Positions 10,229 to 20,214 of a DNA stretch of 64,000 nucleotides are shown piece by piece. The stretch is from Natronomonas sp. (lineage in GTDB: Archaea > Halobacteriota > Halobacteria > Halobacteriales > Haloarculaceae). Both the position numbers and the translations under genes were made by a program. A model generated the notes under the pieces. It saw only the letters and a list, made by a program, of their open reading frames with translations. It did not search any database and was not told the DNA's origin. Location: assembly GCF_028274965.1 (NCBI RefSeq), contig NZ_JAQCNO010000067.1, positions 1-64,000 of the forward strand. Direction: 5' to 3'. Numbering within the stretch: the stretch's first letter is position 1; each line of letters starts with the position of its first letter.

Positions 10229-11709
10229 CGCTCGGACCTACCGGCCGTATCGGGGTCTCCGGGCGGGCGGGTGCCCCCGCGGAGGACGTCGCCGTACTGC
10301 CGCATCGGCTCGCCGATCCGGATCCCGTCGGTCGTGATCTCGAACTCGCGGATCGTGTCCTCGAAGTCGCCCGCGCGCTTTTTCAACACGCCGATGACCC
10401 GCCGGAGCATGCCGTTCGATTCGAGGTAGCTGAGAAACAGGAGGTTGTCCGCGGCGGGGCTGATCTCCGCGCCGGTCACCGAGGAGACGCCGGTGATCCG
10501 GCGCATCGAGTCCGTGACGAACACGCTCACCTCGTGGTGGACGAGGTACCGCGCGAGCGTCTGTAGCTTCCGCTGTAGTGTCGCCTCGTCGCCTTTCAGC
10601 GCGGAGGTGTAGCCGCCGACCCCGTCTATCATCACGACCTCGGCCCCGGCCTCGACCCGCGTCCGGACGTCGTGGCCGAACTCCTCGGCCGACAGCGACT
10701 GCGGATCGATCGCCCGCACGGCCAACGAGCCGTCTTCGACGGGTCCGTCGACGTCGATCCCGATCGACCGACACCGGTGTCGGAGCGTCTCCTCGCGCTC
10801 CTCGAAGAGATATATGACGCCCCGTTGGCCCCGGTCCGCCGCCCGCGTGAGAAACTGCGTTCCGACCGTAGTCTTCCCGACGCCCGGCGGCCCGCTGATG
10901 AACGTCACCGTTCCGCGCTCGAAGCCGCCGCCGGTGAGCGTGTCGAGCTCGTCGATGCCGGATTCGAGCGGGGTCGGGTCGAACGGGCGGCTCTTGGGCC
11001 CGGGGACCAACTGCGGGAACACCTCGATCCCCGAGGATCTGATCTCGAGGCCGTGGGTCCCGTCGGTCTGTCCGACGCCCCGGTGCTTTTCGACCTCGAT
11101 GCGTCGGTCGTCGTGGTCCCGCGTGAGGCGGATCACGCCGTCGCTCAGCGATCGGACCTCCATGTCGGACTCGCGGGACGCGTCGGTGGTCGCGGTCGTC
11201 ACGACCGTGATGCCGCGCTCCTTGAGAAAGCGCATGAACGACAGGAGTCGCTTCCGGTAGTGGTGCTCGGATGTCTCGACGTACCGCAGTTGCGTGATCG
11301 GGTCCAAAAAGACCCGCGAGGGGTCGATCTCCTCGATCGCGCCGTGGATCTCCCGGGTGTACCGGTCCTCCTCGACGTCGCCGGGCGCGACCAGATCGTA
11401 CGAGGGGTCGTCGGTGAAAAACGTCGAGTCCGGGCCCAGATCGAGAAAGCGCGCATCAGTGATGTCGATGCCGAACTGCCCGGCGTTCTCGAGGACCTCT
11501 GCCGAGGACTCCTCGCCGTGGATGTACAGGACCGTCTCGCCCTCCTCAAGTCCCTCCTCAAGGAAGTGGAATCCGACGGTCGTCTTTCCGGTCCCCGGAG
11601 CCCCCGAAACGAGGTACATGCGACCGGCGACGAGCCCGCCCGACAGCAACTCATCGAGGCCCGGGACGCCGCTGCCGGTCCGGGCGATCCCGCGTTGATT
11701 CGGCTCCAT
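10225..11709 (-). CDS. KaiC-like dual RecA ATPase
   Basis: Two Walker A motifs (GAPGTGKTT, GPPGVGKTT) and KaiC-type duplicated architecture; 4-nt overlap with the kinase gene. Confidence 0.85.
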   Translation of the reverse strand: MEPNQRGIARTGSGVPGLDELLSGGLVAGRMYLVSGAPGTGKTTVGFHFLEEGLEEGETVLYIHGEESSAEVLENAGQFGIDITDARFLDLGPDSTFFTDDPSYDLVAPGDVEEDRYTREIHGAIEEIDPSRVFLDPITQLRYVETSEHHYRKRLLSFMRFLKERGITVVTTATTDASRESDMEVRSLSDGVIRLTRDHDDRRIEVEKHRGVGQTDGTHGLEIRSSGIEVFPQLVPGPKSRPFDPTPLESGIDELDTLTGGGFERGTVTFISGPPGVGKTTVGTQFLTRAADRGQRGVIYLFEEREETLRHRCRSIGIDVDGPVEDGSLAVRAIDPQSLSAEEFGHDVRTRVEAGAEVVMIDGVGGYTSALKGDEATLQRKLQTLARYLVHHEVSVFVTDSMRRITGVSSVTGAEISPAADNLLFLSYLESNGMLRRVIGVLKKRAGDFEDTIREFEITTDGIRIGEPMRQYGDVLRGGTRPPGDPDTAGRSER

Positions 11710-11816
11710 ACCCGATAGGCGCGCCGCCGTCGATATAAAAACTCGGCCGAACTCACCCGCGCTCTACCGGTCCCGGACCTCGGGGGCGACCGGGGGTAGA
11801 GCGCCGACTCGGCCGC

Positions 11817-12536
11817 TCAGATGAACTCGGAGTTGCCCGGCCCGTTGGTGATGTGGACCTCGAAGGGCTGGGTGCTGACGTCGTCCTGTTCGACGAGGTG
11901 CCAGTAGGTCTCGGCCATCTCGTCGGGATCGAGGAACGTCTCGTCGGCGCGGTCGGGGAACCGATCGCGCACGCCGGGCGTGTCGATCTGTCCGTCGATC
12001 ACGACGTGGGCGACGTGGACCCCCTCGGGGCCGAACTCCTGGGCGATGTCCATCGCCATCCCCCGGGCGGCGAACTTCGCGGCCGTAAACCCGATCGCGC
12101 CGCCGAGGCTCCGCACCGCCGAGGTCGCGCCCGTGAAGATGACCGTCCCGCCGCCCGACTCGAGCATGTCGCCGACCGCCTCCCGCGAGCAGACGAACGC
12201 GCCGCGGCCGTTGACCGCCCACGAGCGTTCGAACTCCTCGAGGCTCACGTCCATGAGCCCCTTCCAGGCGGCGGCGCTCGCGTGGTTCACGAGGACGTCG
12301 ACCGGGCCGAACGCCTCGCGGACGGTCTCGAAGCTCTCGCGTATCCGGTCGGTGTCGGCGAGGTCGGTCGGGACCGCAAGCCCCTCGCCAGGGTCCGGAA
12401 GGTCGGCAGCGAGGTCCTCGATGTAGTCCTCGGAGCGAGCGAACAGTGCCACGCGGCAGCCTTCTGCCGCGAACGTCCGCGCGAGCGATTCGCCGAGCCC
12501 CGGTCCGACGCCCGCGATGACCGCTGTGTGAGTCAT
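11817..12536 (-). CDS. SDR family oxidoreductase
   Basis: AVIAGVGPGLGESLARTFAAEG Rossmann motif. Confidence 0.8.
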   Translation of the reverse strand: MTHTAVIAGVGPGLGESLARTFAAEGCRVALFARSEDYIEDLAADLPDPGEGLAVPTDLADTDRIRESFETVREAFGPVDVLVNHASAAAWKGLMDVSLEEFERSWAVNGRGAFVCSREAVGDMLESGGGTVIFTGATSAVRSLGGAIGFTAAKFAARGMAMDIAQEFGPEGVHVAHVVIDGQIDTPGVRDRFPDRADETFLDPDEMAETYWHLVEQDDVSTQPFEVHITNGPGNSEFI

Positions 12537-12727
12537 GCGCCGGGTTCGGCGCGGCCGGACTAAACCGTGGCGGTGGATGCGATCGCGGCGTAAATCACCG
12601 AGCGGCCGGCGGGAGCGACGAGAGCGGGACACTGGGAGTGGGGCGGCGGGAGCGGGTTTTCTGCGGCGCGGAAAGCTATTGGATTTTTGAGAAGTTTGAA
12701 GTAGTCGCGGGCCCTATCACGGGCGTG

Positions 12728-13273
12728 ATGGGCACACAGAAGACCGTCCGTCAGGAGGCCGACGCCGTCGCGGAGAACGCCCTCCGGATCGAGCCCGGGA
12801 AGGCCGAGCAGATAATCGACGCGCTCAACGCGGACCTCGCGGACGCGTACGTCCTGTACCACCAACTGCACAAACACCACTGGAACGTCGAGGGCGCCGA
12901 GTTCCTCGAGGTGCACGTGTTCCTCCAGGAGGTGTACGAGGACATCGAGGGCGCGGCCGACGAACTCGCAGAGCGGCTCCAGACGCTCGGCGGCGTTCCC
13001 CACGCCAGCATGACCACGCTCGCGGAGCGCGCGAGCGTCGAGCCCGAAGGCGAGGACGTCTACGACGTTCGGACATCGCTCTCGAACGACCTCGAGATGA
13101 TGGGCGAGATCATCGAGAGCTACCGCGAGCACGTCGAGTTGGCCGAGAGCCTCGGCGACTACGCGACCGAGGAGATGCTCCGGGACCACCTCGAGACGAT
13201 CGAGGAGCACGCCCACCACATCGAGCACTACCTCGAGGACGACACGCTCGTCGTGGAGTCCGCAACCCGGTAG
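12728..13273 (+). CDS. dpsA: DNA protection during starvation protein (Dps-type ferritin)
   Basis: ADAYVLYHQLHKHHWNVEGAEF...VYEDIEGAADELAERLQTLGG; haloarchaeal DpsA signature. Confidence 0.9.
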   Translation: MGTQKTVRQEADAVAENALRIEPGKAEQIIDALNADLADAYVLYHQLHKHHWNVEGAEFLEVHVFLQEVYEDIEGAADELAERLQTLGGVPHASMTTLAERASVEPEGEDVYDVRTSLSNDLEMMGEIIESYREHVELAESLGDYATEEMLRDHLETIEEHAHHIEHYLEDDTLVVESATR

Positions 13274-13372
13274 ACGGCCCGACGGCCCCTCGGAGCGATC
13301 GGCCGACGGAGAGTCACAGACTATACGTCTCGCGCCCGCGACACCGGTGTATGGGCGGCTCTCACGGGCTCG

Positions 13373-13603
13373 GTGACCGTCGGGCGCGGGCGGACGGACA
13401 GCGGGGTCCGCATCGAGATCGCCGACGACGGTCCGGGAATCTCCAACGACCAGTGGGGCGTCATCACGAGCGGCGAGGAGACGCCGCTCAAACACAGCAC
13501 CGGGATCGGGCGCTGGTCGATCCACTGGACCGAGACCGCGCTCGGGGGAACGCGGCTCGTGTTAACGATCCTGACCGGGACGGACGACCGAGCGGAACGG
13601 TAA
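13373..13603 (+). pseudogene. Remnant of a histidine-kinase HATPase domain
   Basis: IEIADDGPGISNDQWGVITSGEETPLKHSTGIGRWSIHW matches the ATP-lid region only; no upstream HK core. Confidence 0.55.
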
Positions 13604-13639
13604 GCGAAGAGAGCTCCGCGAGCGTCGACGACCGGGGGA

Positions 13640-13775
13640 CTACGCCGCCGACGAGGCCTTGGAGGTATCGGTCGTCTCGGGGTCGGTCGTGAACTCGAAG
13701 CGGGCGCCGCCGGCGCCGCCGTCGGTCACCGCGACGTCCCAACAGTGGGCGTCGGTGGTCGCAGTTCCGGGCCTG
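13640..13775 (-). pseudogene. Remnant of a histidine-kinase C-terminus
   Basis: Reverse strand reads ...TDAHCWDVAVTDGGAGGARFEFTTDPETTDTSKASSAA*, resembling the C-terminal tail of haloarchaeal HKs; no upstream domain. Confidence 0.4.
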
Positions 13776-13859
13776 ACGAGCGCGCGTGCGGGGTTTTGCG
13801 GGTCGACCGCCGGGCGGGGGTCGTCGATTGAGGGCCGTGCGCCGGGGGACGCTGGGTGT

Positions 13860-14012
13860 TCAGAACTCCGGCACGAGCGGAGCGCCCCACTCGGCGGTGT
13901 CGTACCGCGCCGTCGATCCGCCGTCGGGGCGCAGATCCGCGTCCGCTTTGCCGGTCGGTTCTGTCGGGTCCTCGGGGGCGATCGGAACGATCGGTGCGTC
14001 GGGGGCGTCCAT
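13860..14012 (-). CDS. Small hypothetical protein (50 aa)
   Basis: Short ORF MDAPDAPIVPIAPEDPTEPTG...; weak support. Confidence 0.3.
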   Translation of the reverse strand: MDAPDAPIVPIAPEDPTEPTGKADADLRPDGGSTARYDTAEWGAPLVPEF

Positions 14013-14172
14013 TACAACCGGTCGTATGGGCCGGTCCGAAATAAAGTTAATGATTATTAATCCGGTATTGTGAACAGGTGACACAGCCGCTCTCCATCGC
14101 GCCGGCGGCCTGGGTCAAAATCCGCTGTGAGCCTTCTTCGCGTTTATGCCCTCCCGGCGTCGAACGCGTATC

Positions 14173-14952
14173 ATGTCCCTCCAACTCGGCCGAGCCATCG
14201 GCGACGGGATCCGGCGGATCGTCACCCCGACCGGCGGCGCGCTGTTCGTCGTCTTTCTCGCCTTGCAGTTGCTGACGCAGGCGTCGATCAACACGGCCGT
14301 GCTCCGATTTGCCCCGTCGGATCCGGCCGGCGAACTCGAGGCGGCGTTCGGCATGACGCTTCCCGTCTCCGGTACCGTCGCCGCCGGGCTGTTTCTCGGG
14401 GCGATCGTGCTCACCTCCGTGTACTTCGTCGTCCTCTCACGGGCGTTGACCCGCCCGAGCGGGGAGCTATCGCGGCTTCCGAGCGCGCTGTACACCCGGC
14501 GGATGGGGCGGGCGACGCTGTCGCTTCTCGTCGGCGGGTTCCTCGTCACGGTCGCCATCATGGCCGGCTTCCTCCTGTTGATCCTGCCCGGGGTCTTTCT
14601 CGCCGTCTGTTTCGTGTTCTTCAGCTTCGCCGTCGCCGTCGAGGACCGAGGGGTCATCGGCGGCCTCAAGCGGAGTTGGGGCCTCTCGCGGGGCAACAGG
14701 CTCAAGCTCGTCGTTCTCGTGATCGCCGCCGGGGTCTTCGGGGGAGTCATCGGCGCCGTCGGGACGGTGTTCGACCTCGCCGCCTCGCCGGTCGTCGGCG
14801 AACTCCTCGTCACGGCGCTCAACAGCGTCTTTTTCGTGCTGCTGTACGGGATACTCGCCGCGGCCTACCTCCAGACGCGGGGTGACGGTCCCCGGGACGC
14901 CGGCGACGGCGACGGCGGCGTCTCCGAGTCGCTCGAAACCATCGGCGGTTAA
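14173..14952 (+). CDS. Haloarchaeal multi-pass membrane protein (DUF7847-like)
   Basis: Several hydrophobic helices and GGLKRSWGLSRGNRLKL motif. Confidence 0.65.
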   Translation: MSLQLGRAIGDGIRRIVTPTGGALFVVFLALQLLTQASINTAVLRFAPSDPAGELEAAFGMTLPVSGTVAAGLFLGAIVLTSVYFVVLSRALTRPSGELSRLPSALYTRRMGRATLSLLVGGFLVTVAIMAGFLLLILPGVFLAVCFVFFSFAVAVEDRGVIGGLKRSWGLSRGNRLKLVVLVIAAGVFGGVIGAVGTVFDLAASPVVGELLVTALNSVFFVLLYGILAAAYLQTRGDGPRDAGDGDGGVSESLETIGG

Positions 14953-14985
14953 AATTTTGGCGGGGTGACTACAACCAACGGCGGG

Positions 14986-15594
14986 TCAGTACCCGAAGGT
15001 GACGCCCGAGTCCTCGTCGTCCGTCCCCCCGGCGTCGGCGTCGCCGCCCGAGTCGTCTTCGGTCCCGGCCTCGGTCTCATCGTTGTCGTCGGCGTCGTCG
15101 TCGCTTCCGGCTCGGTGGGCGACGCGGAACAGCTCCGCCGCCTGCTGGTCGGTCACCGAGAGCACCTCGACGGCCAGGTGATCGAGTCCGGCCGCTTCGG
15201 CCGCCGCGGCCCGCTTGTGTCCGTCGAGGATCGTCCCGTTGTCCCGGACGACCGGGAACCCCTCGGGGAACCGGTTCCGGTAGTACTGTCCGATAACGTC
15301 GTCATCTAAGCCGAATCCGGCGTCGTACTCGGGGTACGGCGAGAGTTCCTCGAGGGCGACGAACTCGATCCGCCGCGTGGGCTTCAGCACCTCGACGACG
15401 TCGCAGGCCCGGACGAACACGCTTCCGAGCGATTCGTCCGTCGTCGTGTTCGTCGCGTCCCGGAGGACGACGCTCCCGCGGTCGCGGCGGACGCGGTCGA
15501 CCCAGCCCTCGAACGTCCCCGCGTCGGTGTGGACGCGGGCGTACTTGCCCCGCAGCGCCCCCTCGAGCGCGTCGCCAAAGCGGTCGGTGCTCAT
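14986..15594 (-). CDS. ParB-like nuclease-domain protein with acidic C-terminal tail
   Basis: FPVVRDNGTILDGHKRAAAAEAAGLDHLAVEVL resembles the ParB/Srx motif; Asp/Glu-rich tail. Confidence 0.65.
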   Translation of the reverse strand: MSTDRFGDALEGALRGKYARVHTDAGTFEGWVDRVRRDRGSVVLRDATNTTTDESLGSVFVRACDVVEVLKPTRRIEFVALEELSPYPEYDAGFGLDDDVIGQYYRNRFPEGFPVVRDNGTILDGHKRAAAAEAAGLDHLAVEVLSVTDQQAAELFRVAHRAGSDDDADDNDETEAGTEDDSGGDADAGGTDDEDSGVTFGY

Positions 15595-15766
15595 AGTGCG
15601 ACTGTTTGCGGCCTCGGCAGTATATGTCTTGGCTGATCGCCCCGGCGGACGCGCCCCGGACCGGGAGGCGCCTGTCGGCGCGCAACGTCCGAGAGAACCG
15701 TGCGACGGCGCGGTGACGAGGCTGCGTCCCGGTTGGTGGAGGTAATAGACGCCGACGGACGTGCGC

Positions 15767-16417
15767 TCAGGCGCCGTGCTCGACGTTCCCAAAGAGGGTC
15801 TCGGCGCGGGAGCGCTCCTCCTCGACGAGTTGCTGCGGGTAGGCGGCCCCGACGACGATGATGTCGCCGTCGCGCTGGACGCGCGCGACCAGCAGCCGGA
15901 GCGTGAGCTCTCTGCCGTCGGTTTCGGCGACGGCGTCGAAGACGCCCATCGTGGTCTCGGTCTCGAGGACGGTTGTGTCCCGCTCTTCGACTTTGGTGAT
16001 GTCCCTGATGCTCCCGGCCTCGAAGCGGTCGTCGAGTTGGTCGCTCGCCCGCGCGACGAGATCAAGGAGGTTCTCGCTCGCGGCCGGGTTGAACTCCTGT
16101 CCGACGATCGATATCGACGGCGTGCTGAACACGACCGCCGAGGCGAGCGGGCGAGTCTGATCGCCGACCGACACCTCGCGGCTGTAGGCCGTCGCGTAGT
16201 TCGTGACGGTCACGTCGCGTTCGGTCCCGCCCGCCTCGACGGAGCGATCGACCACGATGTCCTGCTGTTGGACCCGTTCGTACCCGGCCTCGTTCACCGC
16301 CGCGTCGTCGAACGCCGCCGGTTCCGCTTCGAACTCGAACTCCTCTTGGGTGGCCGCACAGCCGGCGAGGCCGGCCGTGAGGCCGAGTGCCCCTGTGATG
16401 AGTGTGCGTCGTTGCAT
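15767..16417 (-). CDS. DUF6517-like lipoprotein
   Basis: N-terminal lipobox LTAGLAGCAA; haloarchaeal secreted protein. Confidence 0.65.
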   Translation of the reverse strand: MQRRTLITGALGLTAGLAGCAATQEEFEFEAEPAAFDDAAVNEAGYERVQQQDIVVDRSVEAGGTERDVTVTNYATAYSREVSVGDQTRPLASAVVFSTPSISIVGQEFNPAASENLLDLVARASDQLDDRFEAGSIRDITKVEERDTTVLETETTMGVFDAVAETDGRELTLRLLVARVQRDGDIIVVGAAYPQQLVEEERSRAETLFGNVEHGA

Positions 16418-16511
16418 GTGTGTCCGTGCCCTGTTTCGGCGTTGTGTAGCCCCGCATATATACCTGTACCCGGGGTTGGGCGTCGATACGGCCGCCGCCG
16501 CGGACGGACGC

Positions 16512-17582
16512 TCACCGGCGGGGCGAACCACGCGGCGGGCTCTCGGCGGCGAGCAGGCGGTCATAGATCGCCTCCAGTTCCGCGATGGTCTCGGAGATGC
16601 CGAAGCGTTCGACGGCCCGCCGGGTGGGCCGGTCGCCCTCGAGGCAGTCGACCACCGCCCGCCGCATGTCCGCGACGTTCCGGTACTCGAAGAGCGCGCC
16701 GTTGTCCGGCCCGATCGTCTCGTCGAACGGCGAAACGGCGGCCGCGGCGACCGGCGTGCCGCAGGCGTTGGCCTCGAGCGAGGACAGCCCGAGGGTGTCA
16801 CAGGTCGACGCGGTGACGAACACGTCGAAGGCGGAGTACACCGCCGGGAGCCGCTCGCGGGGGACGAAATCGTGGAACGCGACGTTGTCGGGCGCCGCGC
16901 GTTCGAGCGAACCGCGCGCCGGGCCCTCGCCGACCAGGTGAAACCGCGCGCGCGGCATCCGCTCGGCGAGCCGGAGCAGCTCGTCGACGTTCTTGTTCTC
17001 CGTCATCCGGCCGCTGTATCCGACGACGGGGGCGTCGGCTCCGAACGGTCCGCCCGCCCGCGGACGGAACGTGTCCAGCTCGACGCCGACCGGGAGTGTC
17101 CGGGGGTCGACGCGCCGTCGGATCCGCGGCGTCGAGGCCGTCACGCAGTCGAACGACCGGAGCAGCCGGTTCTCGTATGCCACGTAGAGCCGCCCGAGGA
17201 CCGCGGCGAGGCGCTCCGAGCCCAGCCCGCCGGCGAAGTACTCCTCGACGGGGGTGTGGTGCGTGTAGACCGCCGGCACGCCGCGTGTGTCCGCATAGCG
17301 CCTGCCCATGAGCCCCGTCGCGGCGGGACCGTGGCAGTGAACGACGTCGAACGCCGGCAGCGCCGAGACGCGGCCGTACACGGGGACCGGGTACTGCCGG
17401 TAAAACGGGTTCGGGAGCGAGCCGACGGGGATCTCCCGGTCGCCCGGCTCGTAGTCGCTCGCCGGGTAGATCACGTAGACGTCGTGTCCGTCGGACTCGA
17501 GGCGCTCGCGCCAGGCCCGCACGGTGTACGTGACGCCGTCGATGCCGGGAAAGTAGCTGTCGGTGAAGAATCCGATCCTCAT
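16512..17582 (-). CDS. Glycosyltransferase family 4
   Basis: IGFFTDSYFPGIDGVTYTVRAW ... VGYSGRMTENKNVDELL ... GLSSLEANACGTPV. Confidence 0.85.
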   Translation of the reverse strand: MRIGFFTDSYFPGIDGVTYTVRAWRERLESDGHDVYVIYPASDYEPGDREIPVGSLPNPFYRQYPVPVYGRVSALPAFDVVHCHGPAATGLMGRRYADTRGVPAVYTHHTPVEEYFAGGLGSERLAAVLGRLYVAYENRLLRSFDCVTASTPRIRRRVDPRTLPVGVELDTFRPRAGGPFGADAPVVGYSGRMTENKNVDELLRLAERMPRARFHLVGEGPARGSLERAAPDNVAFHDFVPRERLPAVYSAFDVFVTASTCDTLGLSSLEANACGTPVAAAAVSPFDETIGPDNGALFEYRNVADMRRAVVDCLEGDRPTRRAVERFGISETIAELEAIYDRLLAAESPPRGSPRR

Positions 17583-17709
17583 GTGTCACTCGCGTGGCCG
17601 ACCGTACGGGAGGATCCGTCCCCGATCGGAATAGGGGTTTTCGTCCGCCGCGGCGCCTCCGTCGCGTCGACCGATAGAGCTAATCGCCGCGGGGCCGACC
17701 CCTCGGGCG

Positions 17710-18033
17710 ATGACGGAGACACTCTTCGACGCGACGATCCGCGTCGCGGAGGTAACGGACGCCGAACCGTTCCCCGAGGCCGAGAAGCCGGAGTTGATCA
17801 AGCTCCGACTCGACGTCGGTGACGAGTCGCTTCGGTCGGCGGCACAGCTCGGGTACCACCACGACGCGTCGGAGCTCGTCGGCGAGCAGGTCCTGTGTGC
17901 GACCGATCTCGGGTCGGTCCGGATCGCCGGGTTCGAATCCGAGGCGCTGACCGTCGGCGTCCCGGGCGAGGACGGAACGCCGGTGCTCGTCACCCCCGAG
18001 GAGACGGTGCCGCTCGGCGGGACGCTGTACTGA
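17710..18033 (+). CDS. tRNA-binding (CsaA-like) domain protein
   Basis: FDATIRVAEVTDAEPFPEAEKPELIKLRLDVGD; EMAP/CsaA fold pattern. Confidence 0.75.
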   Translation: MTETLFDATIRVAEVTDAEPFPEAEKPELIKLRLDVGDESLRSAAQLGYHHDASELVGEQVLCATDLGSVRIAGFESEALTVGVPGEDGTPVLVTPEETVPLGGTLY

Positions 18034-18073
18034 TCGGCGTCCTCGCGGCCGCGACCGGCGGTCGTCGCTCGGA

Positions 18074-18460
18074 TCACTCGGCGTCGCGGACGATCCCGTC
18101 GATCGTCGCTTCGATGACCGTGTCGCCCGCGTCGTTCTCACAGACGACGTCCCAGGTGAACGCGTAGCCGTCGGCGCGCTCGGTGACCGCGTCGTACGTC
18201 GCCAGGCAGGTGATCCGCTCGCCCGTGTAGACGGGTTCGACGAACTCGAAGGACATCCTCGGCGCCAGCACCTCCCGGTCGCCGCCCAGTTTCGTCGGCA
18301 TCGTCGCGGTCAGAAGGCCCTGGACCATCACGCGCCCGTCCCCGTCCGGTTCGGTGTGTCGGGGCTGTGTGTCCCCGGAGATCTCGGCGAAACGCCGCAC
18401 CTCCTCGACGGTGAACGTCCGCTCGTACGTGATCGTCTCGCCCTCCCGTGGCGTGTCCAT
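18074..18460 (-). CDS. MaoC-like hot-dog dehydratase
   Basis: FAEISGDTQPRHTEPDGDGRVMVQGLL hydratase motif. Confidence 0.75.
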   Translation of the reverse strand: MDTPREGETITYERTFTVEEVRRFAEISGDTQPRHTEPDGDGRVMVQGLLTATMPTKLGGDREVLAPRMSFEFVEPVYTGERITCLATYDAVTERADGYAFTWDVVCENDAGDTVIEATIDGIVRDAE

Positions 18461-18581
18461 GCGTCGTCTCTCGGCGCCGCGGGGTTTGAATCGATCGACC
18501 GGGGACCGCTCGGTCGCCGGCGCGGCCGCGGCCCGCGGGGCATCGCGTACCGTTTAGTGGGTGGCACGGGACGGTGGGGGT

Positions 18582-19841
18582 ATGGCACGGCAGTCCCCGG
18601 ACGTACAGGAGGCGATCGCGGCGTCGCCGGAGCCGTCGGCCCCGTTCGTGGACCTGCCCGGACACGAGTGGCGCGACGTGTTCTTCGGGCTCTCGGAGGA
18701 CGTCCGGAGCGTCCTCGTCGGGGACATGGACCGCGCCGAACTGGAGTCGTTCATCGGGCGGCTCGATCCCGACGAGGTGACGGACGTCCTCGGCTACGCG
18801 GACGAGGAGGCGCGCGAGGCGCTTTTGGCCACGCTCGACAGCGAGCGCCGCGAGCGGATCGACTTCCTGCTGTCGTTCGACCCCGAGAGCGCGGCCGGGC
18901 TGATGAGCCTCGATTACGTCACCGTCGACGCGGCGCGGACGTTCTCGGAGGTGACGGAGCGCGTCCGTCGGTTCAGTGATCGAACGGGCCGCGTCCCGAC
19001 GATCTTCGTCACCGACGAGGGGACACTGCGCGGCGAACTCCCCGGTGCGGTGCTGTCCGTCGCGGACCACGACACGGAGGCGATCGGCGACTACGTGCGG
19101 GAGGCGCCCTCGGTCCGGTACGACCGCGAGGACGAGGAGGTGCTCAGGGTCTTCAGGGAGAACCGCGAGCGGACCGTCGCCGTGCTCGACGAGGAGGGCG
19201 ACGTTCTCGGGGTGCTCTTCGCCGAGGACCTGTTGCGGTCCCTCGAGGACGCACGAGGCGAAACGCTTTATGAGTTCACCGGCGTCGCGGAGGCCGAAAG
19301 CGTCCTCGACGGCCCCGTCAGGAAGGTGCGACAGCGGTACAAGTGGCTGATCCTCAACCTCGGGACGGCGTTCATGGCCGCGGCGGTCGTCGGGCTGTTC
19401 GAGTCGACGATCACCGCCGTCGCCATCCTCGCGGCGTACATGCCCGTCGTCGCCGGGATGGGCGGAAACGCCGGCACGCAGGCGATGGCGGTCACGGTCC
19501 GCGGGATCTCCCTCGGCGAGGTGTCGATCGCCACCGGCAAGCGCGTCGTCCTCAACGAGGCCGTCGCGGGCGCCGTCAACGGGGTGATAATCGGCGTGCT
19601 CGTCGCCGTGATCGCGACCGCCTTCTCCTTTGCCGAGTTCGGCCTCCTTTTGGGGGCCGTCATCGGGGTCTCGATGGTCGCGAACCTCGTCATCGCGGGC
19701 TTTTTCGGGGCGCTCACGCCGCTGGTGCTCGATCGGATCGGGTACGACCCGGCCACGTCGGCGACGATATTCATCACGACGGCGACGGACGTGCTCGGGT
19801 TTTTCGTCTTCCTCGGGCTGGCGCAGGCGGTCCTGTTGTAG
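18582..19841 (+). CDS. mgtE: MgtE-type magnesium transporter
   Basis: MgtE N domain, CBS region and AAYMPVVAGMGGNAGTQAMAVTVRG signature. Confidence 0.9.
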   Translation: MARQSPDVQEAIAASPEPSAPFVDLPGHEWRDVFFGLSEDVRSVLVGDMDRAELESFIGRLDPDEVTDVLGYADEEAREALLATLDSERRERIDFLLSFDPESAAGLMSLDYVTVDAARTFSEVTERVRRFSDRTGRVPTIFVTDEGTLRGELPGAVLSVADHDTEAIGDYVREAPSVRYDREDEEVLRVFRENRERTVAVLDEEGDVLGVLFAEDLLRSLEDARGETLYEFTGVAEAESVLDGPVRKVRQRYKWLILNLGTAFMAAAVVGLFESTITAVAILAAYMPVVAGMGGNAGTQAMAVTVRGISLGEVSIATGKRVVLNEAVAGAVNGVIIGVLVAVIATAFSFAEFGLLLGAVIGVSMVANLVIAGFFGALTPLVLDRIGYDPATSATIFITTATDVLGFFVFLGLAQAVLL

Positions 19842-19932
19842 GCGGCGTTTTCGCCGAGGGCGCCGAAAGGGTCGGGGCGCTCTCAGAGCGGGACCGAAAC
19901 GCACCACGGGCGGGCGACCGGAACGGCCCGAT

Positions 19933-20214
19933 TCACCCGCCGGTGACCGGCGGCGTGATCGAGAGGCTGTCGCCGTCCGCCAACTCGGTATCCGCGCCGT
20001 CGTAGTGCGTCACGTTGGTGCCGTTTCGCATCACCGTGATGCCCCGGGCGACGCCCCCGTCGTCGGCGAGCAGGCGGCCCTCCAGTTCCGGCACCCGGGT
20101 CTCGGTGTCGGCGAGGGCGTCCCGGACCGTCGCTCCCGGATCGAACGCCCGGCGTGTCGTTCGCTTTCCGACCGCCTCCCGCACCGTCGCGAAAAATCGG
20201 AGTTCGACCTCCAT
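19933..20214 (-). CDS. Ubiquitin-like small modifier / MoaD-family protein (SAMP1-like)
   Basis: 93 aa, MEVELRFFATVREAVGK...LSITPPVTGG ending in GG. Confidence 0.85.
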   Translation of the reverse strand: MEVELRFFATVREAVGKRTTRRAFDPGATVRDALADTETRVPELEGRLLADDGGVARGITVMRNGTNVTHYDGADTELADGDSLSITPPVTGG

